A stretch of 10,440 nucleotides of DNA from Lachnospiraceae bacterium. Lineage in GTDB: Bacteria > Bacillota > Clostridia > Lachnospirales > Lachnospiraceae. Location: assembly GCA_900751785.1 (NCBI GenBank), contig CAADSM010000040.1, forward strand, positions 1 through 10,440, given 5' to 3'. This document shows positions 1 through 7,842 of the stretch, in pieces (position 1 is the first letter of the stretch; every line of letters begins with the position of its first letter). A program made the translations under genes and the position numbers. The notes below the pieces were generated by a model that was not told the DNA's origin, made no database searches, and saw only the letters and a program-made list of their open reading frames with translations.

Positions 1-2
1 CC

Positions 3-242
3 ACCCCGTCAAGGGGAAAGTATTACCGATACGACAGGACCCGAAGCTGGGGAGCTATTGGGATGGTTTCCCGCCCCCGCCGCTCCAGCGGAGGATTCAG
101 GAGGACTCACTATTTTTATTTCATCTTTACAGACAGAGATGGAGAACAAAGGAAGGTTCAATTTCAGAAAGATATCTACGGACATGAGATAGAGGTCCTT
201 CAGGACCGGATCGAAGCAGCGGGAGGTACCGTCAGAAGATAA
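3..242 (+). CDS. C-terminal part of an unrecognised protein (5' end off the window)
   Basis: An open frame enters from the left edge and stops at a TAA at 240-242, giving about 79 residues. The sequence is rich in Arg, Tyr and Gly at first (YYRYDRTRSWGAIG, then an SRPRRSSGG stretch), followed by a beta-strand-like aromatic run (HYFYFIFTD) and a charged helical end (DIYGHEIEVLQDRIEAAGG). This ordered pattern, and the codon use, look like real protein and not an antisense shadow. I do not recognise the family. The alternating hydrophobic strand followed by a C-terminal helix would fit a small beta-barrel domain, but that is only a guess. An in-frame ATG at 63 is probably internal. The gene is convergent with the MATE gene, and its stop codon lies inside a long hairpin that may end both transcripts. 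Confidence 0.6.
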   Translation, partial: TPSRGKYYRYDRTRSWGAIGMVSRPRRSSGGFRRTHYFYFIFTDRDGEQRKVQFQKDIYGHEIEVLQDRIEAAGGTVRR

Positions 243-267
243 GCGTCTTCTTGCTGTACCTCCCGCT
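218..267. terminator. Two-tier hairpin between convergent genes
   Basis: A 12-base arm at 218-229 (containing GCGGGAGGTAC) pairs perfectly with 256-267. Inside it, after a 4x4 internal loop, AGAAGA (234-239) pairs with TCTTCT (246-251) around a 6-base loop. It covers the TAA of the plus-strand gene and lies about 40 bases after the MATE stop. This is the right place for a shared bidirectional terminator. Neither side has a clear U tract, so termination is inferred from position and stem strength only. Confidence 0.45.
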
Positions 268-306
268 TCATCCAGCTGAGAGATGTCCCTGCGGCATATA
301 TTCGCG

Positions 307-1671
307 TTACGCTGTCCGCGCCTGCAGCTGCCGCACACACTGCTTCCGAACGAAATAGAAGCACACTGCCTGCATGACGATCGTAGCGATCCAGGATCCC
401 GGATAAGAGATAAACAGGAAATACAGGGATCTGTGCTGCGGAAAGAACACATAGATCCACAGTACCCTCGTCCCCACTGTCCCGATGATAGAAAGGAACA
501 TCGGCACTGCCGAATGCCCCATCCCGCGCAGGGCGCCCGGGATCAGATCCATGATTCCGCAGAGGAAATACGGGACCGTAGTGATGGACAGGATCTCCAG
601 TCCGCACCGGACCACTTCGCTGTCCGACGTATAGATCCCCAGGAGCTGCTGCCCGAACACATAGGCTCCGACGCCCAGCACGCCTGCCACGCCGGCTGAC
701 AGGATCATGCAGTCAATGAGCACCCTGTCCATACGCTTCTGTTTCCCCACGCTGTAGTTCTGGCTCGTAAAGCTCATGCATGCCTGGGTCACGGCATTCA
801 CTGCTACATACAGAAAGCCGAGGATGTTGTTGGCGGCGGTATATCCCGCCATGGCGGTCGAGCCGAAGGAATTGACTGACGACTGCAGCAGCGCGTTGGA
901 GAAATTGATCACCGTGCTCTGGATCCCCGCCGGGATCCCTACCTGAAATATCCTCTTTAGATAGACCCAGCGGATAGCAAGTTTTGAGAAGCGGAGCTGA
1001 TAGCTTCCTTCTGATCGGTACAGGCATAAAAGCACCAGGATACAGGAGATAAACTGAGACGTCACCGTCCCGATCGCCACTCCGGCTACGCCCATAGGAA
1101 TGACAATGACTAAAAGCAGGTCCAGCGCCACATTCGCCGCTCCCGCCGCCGCGAGGAAAAGAAGCGGCCGCTTTGTGTCGCCGACTGCCCTTAAGATCGC
1201 AGCCCCGTAATTATAGAGCATAAAGAACGGCATTCCCATAAAATAGATCCGCATATAGACTGTCGACAAATCGATCACGTCCGGCGGAGTATCCATCAGC
1301 TGAAGCGCCAGCCTCGAGGCTCCCACACCGACAAACGCCATGACAATTCCGCTGACCAGAGCCAGCGCGACAGCCGTATGTACCGCTTCCGACATCTCCT
1401 TCTCCCGCCCGGCCGCAAAATACCTCGCCGCCAGGACATTGGCGCCGAGGGAGATGCCGATGAACAGATTAGTGAAGATATTGATCAGCGCGGTCGTCGA
1501 TCCCACCGCTGCAAGCGCCTGGCTTCCGCTGAATCTTCCGACCACAATGATATCCACTGCGTTGAACATCAGCTGCAGGATACTGGAGAGCATCAGCGGG
1601 AGCGAAAAGGAGATCAGTTTGTCCATGATCGATCCATTACACATATCTATCTCATATTTACTTTTTTTCAA
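307..1671 (-). CDS. MATE family multidrug/sodium antiporter
   Basis: Predicted 12-helix inner-membrane efflux protein of the MATE (MatE) family, which exports drugs or metabolites in exchange for Na+ or H+. The substrate cannot be read from the sequence. At 454 residues the length is typical. Family hallmarks are the first helix with FNAVDIIVVGRFSG (residues 36-49, with the conserved Asp), GRAxxDTKRP-type loop RAVGDTKRPL (161-170) at the end of the first half, and the second MatE repeat starting near the NFSNALLQSSVNSFG stretch. I chose the TTG at 1669-1671 as the start. It follows GGAGGGG by 5 bases and gives MKKSKYEIDMCNGSI, the usual N-terminus in Clostridia. Upstream ATGs at 1698 and 1689 are in frame, but 1698 falls at the expected transcription start of the promoter at 1704-1732 and has no ribosome binding site. 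The gene stands alone, convergent with the partial gene on its left. Confidence 0.93.
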   Translation of the reverse strand: MKKSKYEIDMCNGSIMDKLISFSLPLMLSSILQLMFNAVDIIVVGRFSGSQALAAVGSTTALINIFTNLFIGISLGANVLAARYFAAGREKEMSEAVHTAVALALVSGIVMAFVGVGASRLALQLMDTPPDVIDLSTVYMRIYFMGMPFFMLYNYGAAILRAVGDTKRPLLFLAAAGAANVALDLLLVIVIPMGVAGVAIGTVTSQFISCILVLLCLYRSEGSYQLRFSKLAIRWVYLKRIFQVGIPAGIQSTVINFSNALLQSSVNSFGSTAMAGYTAANNILGFLYVAVNAVTQACMSFTSQNYSVGKQKRMDRVLIDCMILSAGVAGVLGVGAYVFGQQLLGIYTSDSEVVRCGLEILSITTVPYFLCGIMDLIPGALRGMGHSAVPMFLSIIGTVGTRVLWIYVFFPQHRSLYFLFISYPGSWIATIVMQAVCFYFVRKQCVRQLQARTA

Positions 1672-1703
1672 TATTACCCCTCCACTCATTTTTTGCATTG
1701 CAT

Positions 1704-1732
1704 ATCTTACTCCGTTCTCCTCTGTTCGTCAA
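1704..1732 (-). promoter_or_regulatory. Promoter of the MATE gene
   Basis: On the minus strand, TTGACG (1727-1732) and TAAGAT (1704-1709) are separated by exactly 17 bases, matching sigma-A consensus at 5/6 and 4/6 positions. Transcription would begin near 1697, leaving a leader of about 25 bases that carries GGAGGGG before the TTG start. Confidence 0.6.
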
Positions 1733-1796
1733 GAGATGACATGATCTGCCGTCAAAAAAATATCAGCTCTGCCCGCGCCATTCGCAGCGAGAAATA

Positions 1797-1827
1797 CCGG
1801 CCTGCTGGAAATCCTCCCGCAGGCCGG
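1797..1827 (-). terminator. Hairpin terminator after the surface protein gene
   Basis: A perfect 9-bp GC-rich stem, CCGGCCTGC (1797-1805) with GCAGGCCGG (1819-1827), has a 13-base loop and lies about 22 bases beyond the stop codon of the large gene. In the minus direction it is followed by a modest UAUUUC. In the plus direction it is followed by CTGTTTTCT. It separates the large gene from the MATE promoter. Confidence 0.65.
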
Positions 1828-1849
1828 CTGTTTTCTCTCGATATTATTA

Positions 1850-4800
1850 TTACCGCATGTTTCTCTTTCTGCTGAAGATCAGAGCCAGTGCAGCCGACAT
1901 TCCGATAAGTCCGGCCCAGAACAAGAGCATACCATTATCTCCCGTCCTGACCGCCTTCTGCACTCCTGCGTTCCTGCTTCCAGACGTATTTGCCGCGCCT
2001 GTCTGAACGTCTTTTCCGGTCTGGCCATCTCCGCTGTTCTGGCCGTCTCCGCTTCCCTGGCCTCCCTGGTCAGCCGGATCATCCGTGTTTCCATCCTGAT
2101 CTCCGCCGCTTCCCTGGCCTGCCAGATCTTCTTCCACAGCCGCGATCGCATTCTGAAGGCTCTCCGCTGCAGCGGATACCTCTTCTGCCTCCGCCTCGCT
2201 GTCTTCATATACCGCCTTAGCGCCTTCCAGCGCTGCACCGAACGCAGCCGCCACTCCGGGATCTGCATTCTCAAGACTCATTCCCTCGGCTGTCTGTATC
2301 AGCGCCTCCAGCAGCTCCTTGCTCGGTTTGAGCCTCAGGCTGCTCATTGCTTTCAGAAGCTCCTTCCATCCGGTGTCCACTTCATCCTGCATGGCGTCCG
2401 CGTTATCCATGACCGCATGCGCCGCGTCAAGAGCCGCGGTAAACTCTTCCTTTCCATCGCTCAGATACTGGTCAAGGTCGATGCTGTCCGCCATCTCGAT
2501 CACCTTTTCCAGGTTCGTCTTATCTCCCTGCTTAAAGGAAAGATACTGCATGATCCGTATCAGATCCTGCCAGCTCTGGTCCACCATCGCCTGGGTGATC
2601 TCTGTGTCTCCGGCCTGTGCTCTTTCCAGAATGGACTGAGCGTTAGAATAGATCTGCTCGAAACGCTCTGCCACTGTCGGGATCACACCTTCAGTATCAG
2701 CCTCTGCCGCAAGCTCAAGCGCCATCTCCAGGATCTGTGTGTCGAGCATGACTGTCTTCTCACTTACATTGACCCAGATCGGATTTGCATAGAAACACAT
2801 GCTGCTGTAATTATGATCGTTGATCGTATCGAACCGTGTGATGTTATCTGTGATGCCGGAATAATCCGAATCCGGAAGCGGATCTCCGTTTTCATCCACC
2901 TCGGACACTGTTGTTCCGCGCAGACGGTAATAGCAGTTTTTCTCTGCGTCTGCCGTAAATGTCAGTGTATAGTATCCGTCTTCCCCTTTTGCGGCTTCCA
3001 GTTCCTCTTTTGTAAATGTCTTTACGATCTCCGCATCGCTGCTGATCTCTCCGTACCGATCCTCGCTCACTTTTCCTGTCACGCTTCCGGAGATCAGGTC
3101 TACGTGATCAAGCTCCGGTGTGTTATCTGCTTCGATCCCGGTATCTGTCCCGTAAAGCGACTCGTAATTGTTGCTCTCCGGCACCTTGAATCTGACAGTG
3201 ACCGTCACCTGATCGCCCTCAGAAGCTGCAAGTTCGCCTCCCATTGTAGCGCTGGCTGCGTCTGTCTCTGCCGTAAAGGTCAGGTCTGAGATCAGATTGC
3301 CGTAGGTGGAATAGCTGTTTCCTGAACGCAGGCCATCCACTACATCGCCGTAATCATAGACACCGTCTTCGCCCGGCTCAACATAGACATTGTTTGCAGA
3401 ATACTCGCTTGCCCAGTATCCGCTGGAATACTGCTCATCCGCGCTGACCTTAAAGTGGAAATCCGAGTTTGCAAAGTTGTAGATCTTCCTGCCCTCTGAC
3501 AGGAGAGAATCCCACACGCCTCCTGTCACGGCGATCATCTCGTCCGCTCCGTTGCGGATATCGCCTGCCGGAAGCTCAGCGCGCCCGCTTCCGGACATCT
3601 GGTTGCCCGGCATTCCCTCGAATCCGAACACTACATCCGGCGCCGCGTCATTCAGACGGCGGAGATTTTCGATCGTTACCTCTCCGCTGCCGCCGTTGTG
3701 GCGGGACGGATGGTTCGGCAGGATGTAGCTGTCCGGATAGTTTTCCTGAAGCCATGCCGCTGCGTCATAAGCAGTCTGCGGATTGCCGCTGCCGCCCTGG
3801 CGGTCTCCCCACACACTCTGCTCGTCCATATCGTCCGCCTTGTCATCCAGTGTGAAGAGTGAATCCGGATCATCTCCGGTGCCTGCGTATTTCCACTCAA
3901 ATTCATGGACTCCGCTGATCGACGTCTCTCCGTTCTCATCCAGGATTCCCACTGACGCATGATCCAGCCCCGGCATATCCCACTCGAAACCGCTGGAGAT
4001 GAGCTTATCCGTGTAAAGTCCCTTCACCTGCATCTTCTCGATCTCCCTCATCTGAGTCTGGAGCGCGACGTAGAATGCAGTGTTGTACTGTCCGTTTCCA
4101 TTTCCGTCTGTTCCGTTATAAGAAGCACGGAGGTGGTCCGCCAGACCAAGGAAATCAAATTCTCCGTCGTCCGTGAGGCTGGACAGTTTTGCCGCCGGAT
4201 CCGCGCTGCTCAGCACGGATTCATTTCGGAACGCCGCCCCGAGCACATTGTCGAGAGACATATAGGAAGACGTTGCATCTCTGGACTGCCCTGTATGCGT
4301 GTGGTATTCCCCTTTCATGTATCTGCCGCTGTCCTCAGCCGTATCGTCCTCAATCTCCATGCCGGGAAAACGCGATGTAAAATCAAGATCGATCTCGCCC
4401 TCATTTCCCTCGCCGGTCATAAAGTTCACATCGAAGAAGCTCTTCTCTTCTTCCGGGAGAGAAGCCGCATACGGTGAATAGGTAGAGTAATAGATCTTGT
4501 CTGCGCTCTCATCAAATTCGAGATAACGGAAGAATCCGTTTCCGCCGTTATATGCGAACTGATAATCCGTCAGAATGCTGACCACCGGTTTTCCATTCGT
4601 ATTCTCCAGCATCTGCACGCCGGAACCGTGGCTGTGGCCGCCAACCATCATAAATACCTGGTCATAGTCCTTCACAATGTTCCACAGCCTCGTACCCTGG
4701 CTGCTCAGCTGGATCGAGCTCGGTTCTGTATCGGAACAGTTCTGAAGATCGTGGGTCGTTACGATCGTCGGGCAGTTCGGATATTCCTCCAGCACACTCC

Positions 4801-6253
4801 TGAGCCATTCCTCATCCCGGCTGTCCCAGGAGGTATTGTTATTCTGTCCTGATCCGCTTCCGCTGCATGAAAGTGAGATAACGAGATAATTGTAGCTTCC
4901 TCCCTGTACGAACATGTAAGAGCTGTTGCCGTCCCCGTTGGGTGAGTTCGTCAGATACCATGACGCCCTGCGCAGGAAGCTTGTGCTCTTTCCGGAAAAG
5001 CTGTTGTAATAGTTATGTATCCCGCTGGACCAGCCGTCATGATTTCCCATCTGCACAAGGAATTTAATGCCTGCATCGGGAAGCTTGTAGAACGCGTTCC
5101 GCGCGGTGACATACTGCGCATCGTCGTTATTATCGTCTACCACGTCACCGAGATGGACCACACCTTTGACGTTCAGCTCGTCCGCCGTGTCGATCAGTCC
5201 CTCTACCGCCGCATCCATGACATCCCCGCGGTATTCCACCGTGTTCTGCGTATCCGGGATCAGCACGATATTGTAGTTATCCTCATTTCTCAGCTCATAA
5301 CTCTCATTGCTTCCGTACTCGCCCAGATACTGCTCCGGATCCTCCACCAGCCATTCGCTTTCATCGAGACAGCCGGAAGAGATCCTTACCTCCTGGAGGC
5401 TTCCCTGAAGGAACTTGTCCAGCGTCTGTCCGCCTTCCTGCCACCAGCTCGATCCGATACGGAAACGTCCATCTTCGGGATCCGCATAGAGTCCCGTCAT
5501 CTCGTCGGATACATAATCTCTAAACGCTTCGCATCCGTTTACATATGTGCTGATCTCATGCCCGTCGGAAGTCACCGCGATATGATACCATACACCGCCC
5601 TTGTCCATTGAGACAGACCATGCTGCCGTTGACATCATATGGCTGTCATCCTTATTCGCCGCGATAAACTGGATCTCCTTACAGTTTGACACAGATGTGA
5701 ACATCGTCCCCTGCTGCCATTCTGATACTGAGTCTGCTCTTCCCTGACGGGCGATGAGGCTCATCCAGGAGTCCGCAGTCGTCCAGTCTGTCGGGAAATA
5801 ATAGATGAACTCCATCGTATATCCATTGTCAAATGTCTCTGAATTGATCTCTGCGCCGTCGACAGTGATAAAATCCGCACCTGCATTACTGCTGTCTCCG
5901 TTAAATATCATGCTGCCGCCGCTTCCTGTCATACTGTCGTCTGAAAATGACAGATATTCCGTCCAGTCTGCCGCAGTGACATCCTCCGTGGGCTGTTTGC
6001 CCGTATACAGCTGCATCCTCAGGTCATTTCCGTTTCCGCTCTGATCGGCAATGATCAGGTCGCCGCCGGCTATGCTGCCGCTCTTGATCCCGTTTTCGCC
6101 GAATTTCCAATCTGCTACTACATCCACGGCACTGCCGTCCTGAATCTCTTCGGCATGTACATCAGCGGCCGGAAGATACCCGGCAGCGATCGCTGCGCAG
6201 ATACCTGTTGCGAGAAGGCGCCTGAGCCATTCCCGGACACGTCTTTTTTTCAT
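1850..6253 (-). CDS. Sortase-anchored surface protein with metallophosphoesterase and PHP metallohydrolase domains
   Basis: A 1467-residue secreted protein. Visible order: signal peptide (1-35; basic MKKRRVREWLRR, hydrophobic core, likely cut near VHA-EE); LamG/concanavalin-like domain (about 45-303); calcineurin-like phosphoesterase (about 326-590) with PDTQ (Asp334), GDVVD (Asp370), GNHD (403-406), TTHD (His501) and GHSH (His540, His542); PHP/CehA-McbA-like domain (about 645-1000) with YHTHT (His651, His653), ADH (706-707), Glu757, His765, NHPSR (His848) and SDFHF (Asp931, His933); a beta-rich segment to about 1168; three FIVAR-like helical repeats (about 1171-1375); a Gly/Asp/Gln-rich linker; VRTGD (1435-1439), a hydrophobic segment (1442-1460) and a basic tail. 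The anchor resembles the xxTGD signals of Clostridia. Both enzyme domains keep most metal ligands, so it is probably an extracellular hydrolase of phosphate esters, but the substrate is unknown. AAGGAGG lies 9 bases before the ATG. The frame is intact and the gene appears monocistronic. Confidence 0.93.
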   Translation of the reverse strand: MKKRRVREWLRRLLATGICAAIAAGYLPAADVHAEEIQDGSAVDVVADWKFGENGIKSGSIAGGDLIIADQSGNGNDLRMQLYTGKQPTEDVTAADWTEYLSFSDDSMTGSGGSMIFNGDSSNAGADFITVDGAEINSETFDNGYTMEFIYYFPTDWTTADSWMSLIARQGRADSVSEWQQGTMFTSVSNCKEIQFIAANKDDSHMMSTAAWSVSMDKGGVWYHIAVTSDGHEISTYVNGCEAFRDYVSDEMTGLYADPEDGRFRIGSSWWQEGGQTLDKFLQGSLQEVRISSGCLDESEWLVEDPEQYLGEYGSNESYELRNEDNYNIVLIPDTQNTVEYRGDVMDAAVEGLIDTADELNVKGVVHLGDVVDDNNDDAQYVTARNAFYKLPDAGIKFLVQMGNHDGWSSGIHNYYNSFSGKSTSFLRRASWYLTNSPNGDGNSSYMFVQGGSYNYLVISLSCSGSGSGQNNNTSWDSRDEEWLRSVLEEYPNCPTIVTTHDLQNCSDTEPSSIQLSSQGTRLWNIVKDYDQVFMMVGGHSHGSGVQMLENTNGKPVVSILTDYQFAYNGGNGFFRYLEFDESADKIYYSTYSPYAASLPEEEKSFFDVNFMTGEGNEGEIDLDFTSRFPGMEIEDDTAEDSGRYMKGEYHTHTGQSRDATSSYMSLDNVLGAAFRNESVLSSADPAAKLSSLTDDGEFDFLGLADHLRASYNGTDGNGNGQYNTAFYVALQTQMREIEKMQVKGLYTDKLISSGFEWDMPGLDHASVGILDENGETSISGVHEFEWKYAGTGDDPDSLFTLDDKADDMDEQSVWGDRQGGSGNPQTAYDAAAWLQENYPDSYILPNHPSRHNGGSGEVTIENLRRLNDAAPDVVFGFEGMPGNQMSGSGRAELPAGDIRNGADEMIAVTGGVWDSLLSEGRKIYNFANSDFHFKVSADEQYSSGYWASEYSANNVYVEPGEDGVYDYGDVVDGLRSGNSYSTYGNLISDLTFTAETDAASATMGGELAASEGDQVTVTVRFKVPESNNYESLYGTDTGIEADNTPELDHVDLISGSVTGKVSEDRYGEISSDAEIVKTFTKEELEAAKGEDGYYTLTFTADAEKNCYYRLRGTTVSEVDENGDPLPDSDYSGITDNITRFDTINDHNYSSMCFYANPIWVNVSEKTVMLDTQILEMALELAAEADTEGVIPTVAERFEQIYSNAQSILERAQAGDTEITQAMVDQSWQDLIRIMQYLSFKQGDKTNLEKVIEMADSIDLDQYLSDGKEEFTAALDAAHAVMDNADAMQDEVDTGWKELLKAMSSLRLKPSKELLEALIQTAEGMSLENADPGVAAAFGAALEGAKAVYEDSEAEAEEVSAAAESLQNAIAAVEEDLAGQGSGGDQDGNTDDPADQGGQGSGDGQNSGDGQTGKDVQTGAANTSGSRNAGVQKAVRTGDNGMLLFWAGLIGMSAALALIFSRKRNMR

Positions 6254-6274
6254 TCCGTTTTTCCTCCTTCAAAG

Positions 6275-6308
6275 TAAGCTTGAGCCTGATTGTGCCGTGT
6301 CAAGCTTA
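6275..6308 (-). promoter_or_regulatory. Inverted repeat and -35-like element upstream of the surface protein gene
   Basis: TAAGCTTGA (6275-6283) and TCAAGCTTA (6300-6308) are perfect 9-base inverted copies separated by 16 bases, ending about 20 bases from the start codon. The distal arm overlaps a perfect TTGACA on the minus strand (6298-6303). At 17-base spacing the -10 position would be AGCTTA inside the proximal arm, which is a weak match. An alternative -10, TATGAT, lies at 6308-6313. A repressor or activator site over the promoter is inferred. Confidence 0.4.
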
Positions 6309-6407
6309 TCATAATGGAGCGGACCGGGATATCTTCACAAAGTTAAACTTGTGCAAGGTTTACGTAAAATGAGCATTCTTCCTATAAAGGGAATCCCGCC
6401 TGCAGCC

Positions 6408-7712
6408 TCATCTCACTGCCTCGAACGCACGATCCAGCGCCGCGATCAGATCCTCCGCCTTCTCGATCCCGATCGACAGCCGGATCGTGTTCGGGCGGAT
6501 CCCCTGTTCCGCGAGCTCATCCTGCGTACACTGACTGTGGGTCGTCGTCGCCGGATGGATCACCAGCGACTTCACGTCTGCGACATTTGCCAGCAGGGAG
6601 AAGATCGGCAGGCTGTCGATGAACTTTTTCGCCGTCTCAGCGTCCCCTTTGATCTCAAAGGTAAAGATCGAGCCGCCGCCCTGAGGCAGATATTTCTCAT
6701 ACAGCGCATGCGTCGGCTCACTCTCCAGAGAGGGGTGATGGACCGCCTCCACCTGCGGGTGGGCGGCAAGATAGTCCACGATCTTAAGCGCATTCTCGGC
6801 ATGCCGTTCTACCCTCAGGGAGAGCGTCTCCAGCCCCTGGAGCAGGAGGAACGCATGGAATGGAGAGATCGAGGCGCCCGTGTCCCTGAGAAGGACAGTC
6901 CTCACATAGGTGGCAAAAGCAGCTCCCGGCGCCGCCTCGGCAAAGGAAACGCCGTGGTAGCTCGGATTCGGCTCTGAGATCCATGGATATTTTCCTGATC
7001 CTTTCCAGTCAAACTTTCCGCTGTCGACGATGACTCCGCCGAGAGCCGTGCCGTGGCCCCCGATGAATTTCGTCGCGGAATGCACTACGATATCTGCGCC
7101 ATACTCGATCGGGCGCACCAGATACGGAGTGGCAAATGTGGAGTCCACCACAAGCGGGATCTTATGCCTGTGTGCGATCTCTGCAAGTTTCTCCAAGTCC
7201 GCCACATTGGAATTTGGATTTCCCAGTGTCTCTGTAAAGATTGCTTTCGTATTCTCCCGGATCGCTGCCTCAAATGCCCCCTCTTCCTCAGGGTCAACGA
7301 ATGTCGCCGTGATTCCGCTGGTCAAAGGGAGCGTATGCGCCAGAAGATTGTAGGTTCCCCCGTAGATCGTCTTCGCCGCCACGATATGTTCTCCCGCTTT
7401 TGCCAGCGCCTGGAACGTAGATGTGACCGCCGGCGCTCCTGACGCAGTCGCAAGCGCCGCGGCGCCTCCCTCCAGTGCAGCGATCCGGCGCTCAAAGACA
7501 TCCTCCGTAGGATTGGTCAGCCTGCCGTAGATGTTGCCTGTATCCCGGAGGGCGAACAGATCCTCAGCATGACAGCAGTCCCTGAACACAAAGGATGCGG
7601 ATGCATAGATCGGCACCGCACGCGCGCCGGTCGCCGGATCCGCCTCTTCCTGCCCGATATGGACCTGTTTTGTCTCAAAGCCCCAGTTTGCCGAATTTCT
7701 GATATCTGTCAT
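6408..7712 (-). CDS. metY: O-acetylhomoserine aminocarboxypropyltransferase (sulfhydrylase)
   Basis: A PLP-dependent enzyme of the Cys/Met metabolism class that makes homocysteine from O-acetylhomoserine and sulfide in the cytoplasm. Related members accept O-acetylserine or methanethiol. The 434 residues fit the family (about 420-440). Diagnostic features are QVHIGQEEADPATGARAVPI near the N-terminus, YGRLTNPTEDVFERRIAALEGG (Tyr62, phosphate contact), ATASGAPA (88-95), ETLGNPN (161-167), VVDSTFATPYL with Asp190 for the pyridine nitrogen, and HSATKFIGGHG with Lys215 as the PLP lysine. The C-terminal domain has the usual NxRLSIGIE motif. I chose the ATG at 7710-7712, giving MTDIRNSANWGFETKQVH, because AAGGAGG lies 8 bases before it. 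An in-frame ATG ten codons upstream has no such site. No S-box or T-box was recognised in the roughly 130-base leader. No clear terminator follows the stop codon. Confidence 0.95.
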   Translation of the reverse strand: MTDIRNSANWGFETKQVHIGQEEADPATGARAVPIYASASFVFRDCCHAEDLFALRDTGNIYGRLTNPTEDVFERRIAALEGGAAALATASGAPAVTSTFQALAKAGEHIVAAKTIYGGTYNLLAHTLPLTSGITATFVDPEEEGAFEAAIRENTKAIFTETLGNPNSNVADLEKLAEIAHRHKIPLVVDSTFATPYLVRPIEYGADIVVHSATKFIGGHGTALGGVIVDSGKFDWKGSGKYPWISEPNPSYHGVSFAEAAPGAAFATYVRTVLLRDTGASISPFHAFLLLQGLETLSLRVERHAENALKIVDYLAAHPQVEAVHHPSLESEPTHALYEKYLPQGGGSIFTFEIKGDAETAKKFIDSLPIFSLLANVADVKSLVIHPATTTHSQCTQDELAEQGIRPNTIRLSIGIEKAEDLIAALDRAFEAVR

Positions 7713-7810
7713 AGTATATTCCTCCTTTTTCTGCCGATACAATGTGCTGCTGACATCTGCGCCGGACTTTTATCCCGGCTCTCCGTCTGATTTCTGCGTC
7801 TATCCTACCA

Positions 7811-7830
7811 TAGCAGCGATATTCGCGCTA
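7811..7830 (-). promoter_or_regulatory. Imperfect palindrome upstream of the sulfhydrylase gene
   Basis: TAGCAGCGATATTCGCGCTA is a near-palindrome. TAGC/GCTA forms the outer arms and GCGA-TAT-TCGC the core, with one extra base in the left half. It lies just beyond the flavodoxin terminator and about 100 bases before the metY-like start, where an operator would be expected. No convincing -35/-10 pair was found beside it. A small hairpin, GCCGG (7761-7765) with CCGGC (7775-7779), follows in the leader. Confidence 0.3.
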
Positions 7831-7842
7831 ATACACAAAAAA

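Noticed and set aside
1672..1698. ATG starts at 1698 and 1689 for the MATE gene
   Set aside because: They lack a ribosome binding site. The first coincides with the predicted transcription start, and the TTG at 1671 has a strong site and gives the family N-terminus.
2417..3289. 290-codon plus-strand open frame
   Set aside because: It lies wholly antisense to the surface protein gene, in the segment coding the region after the PHP domain. It has Cys/His/Arg-rich composition typical of a reverse-strand shadow and no convincing ribosome binding site.
5015..5611. 198-codon plus-strand open frame
   Set aside because: It is antisense to the metallophosphoesterase and LamG segments, whose motifs are unmistakable. 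No start signal is visible.
6351..6977. 208-codon plus-strand open frame opposite the sulfhydrylase gene
   Set aside because: The Arg/Gln-rich product has no recognisable domain, and the opposite strand is a well-conserved PLP enzyme.
7713..7842. Possible S-box or T-box riboswitch before the metY-like gene
   Set aside because: I could not find the conserved S-box or T-box sequence blocks, only a 5-bp hairpin and a dyad. A covariance scan would be decisive.
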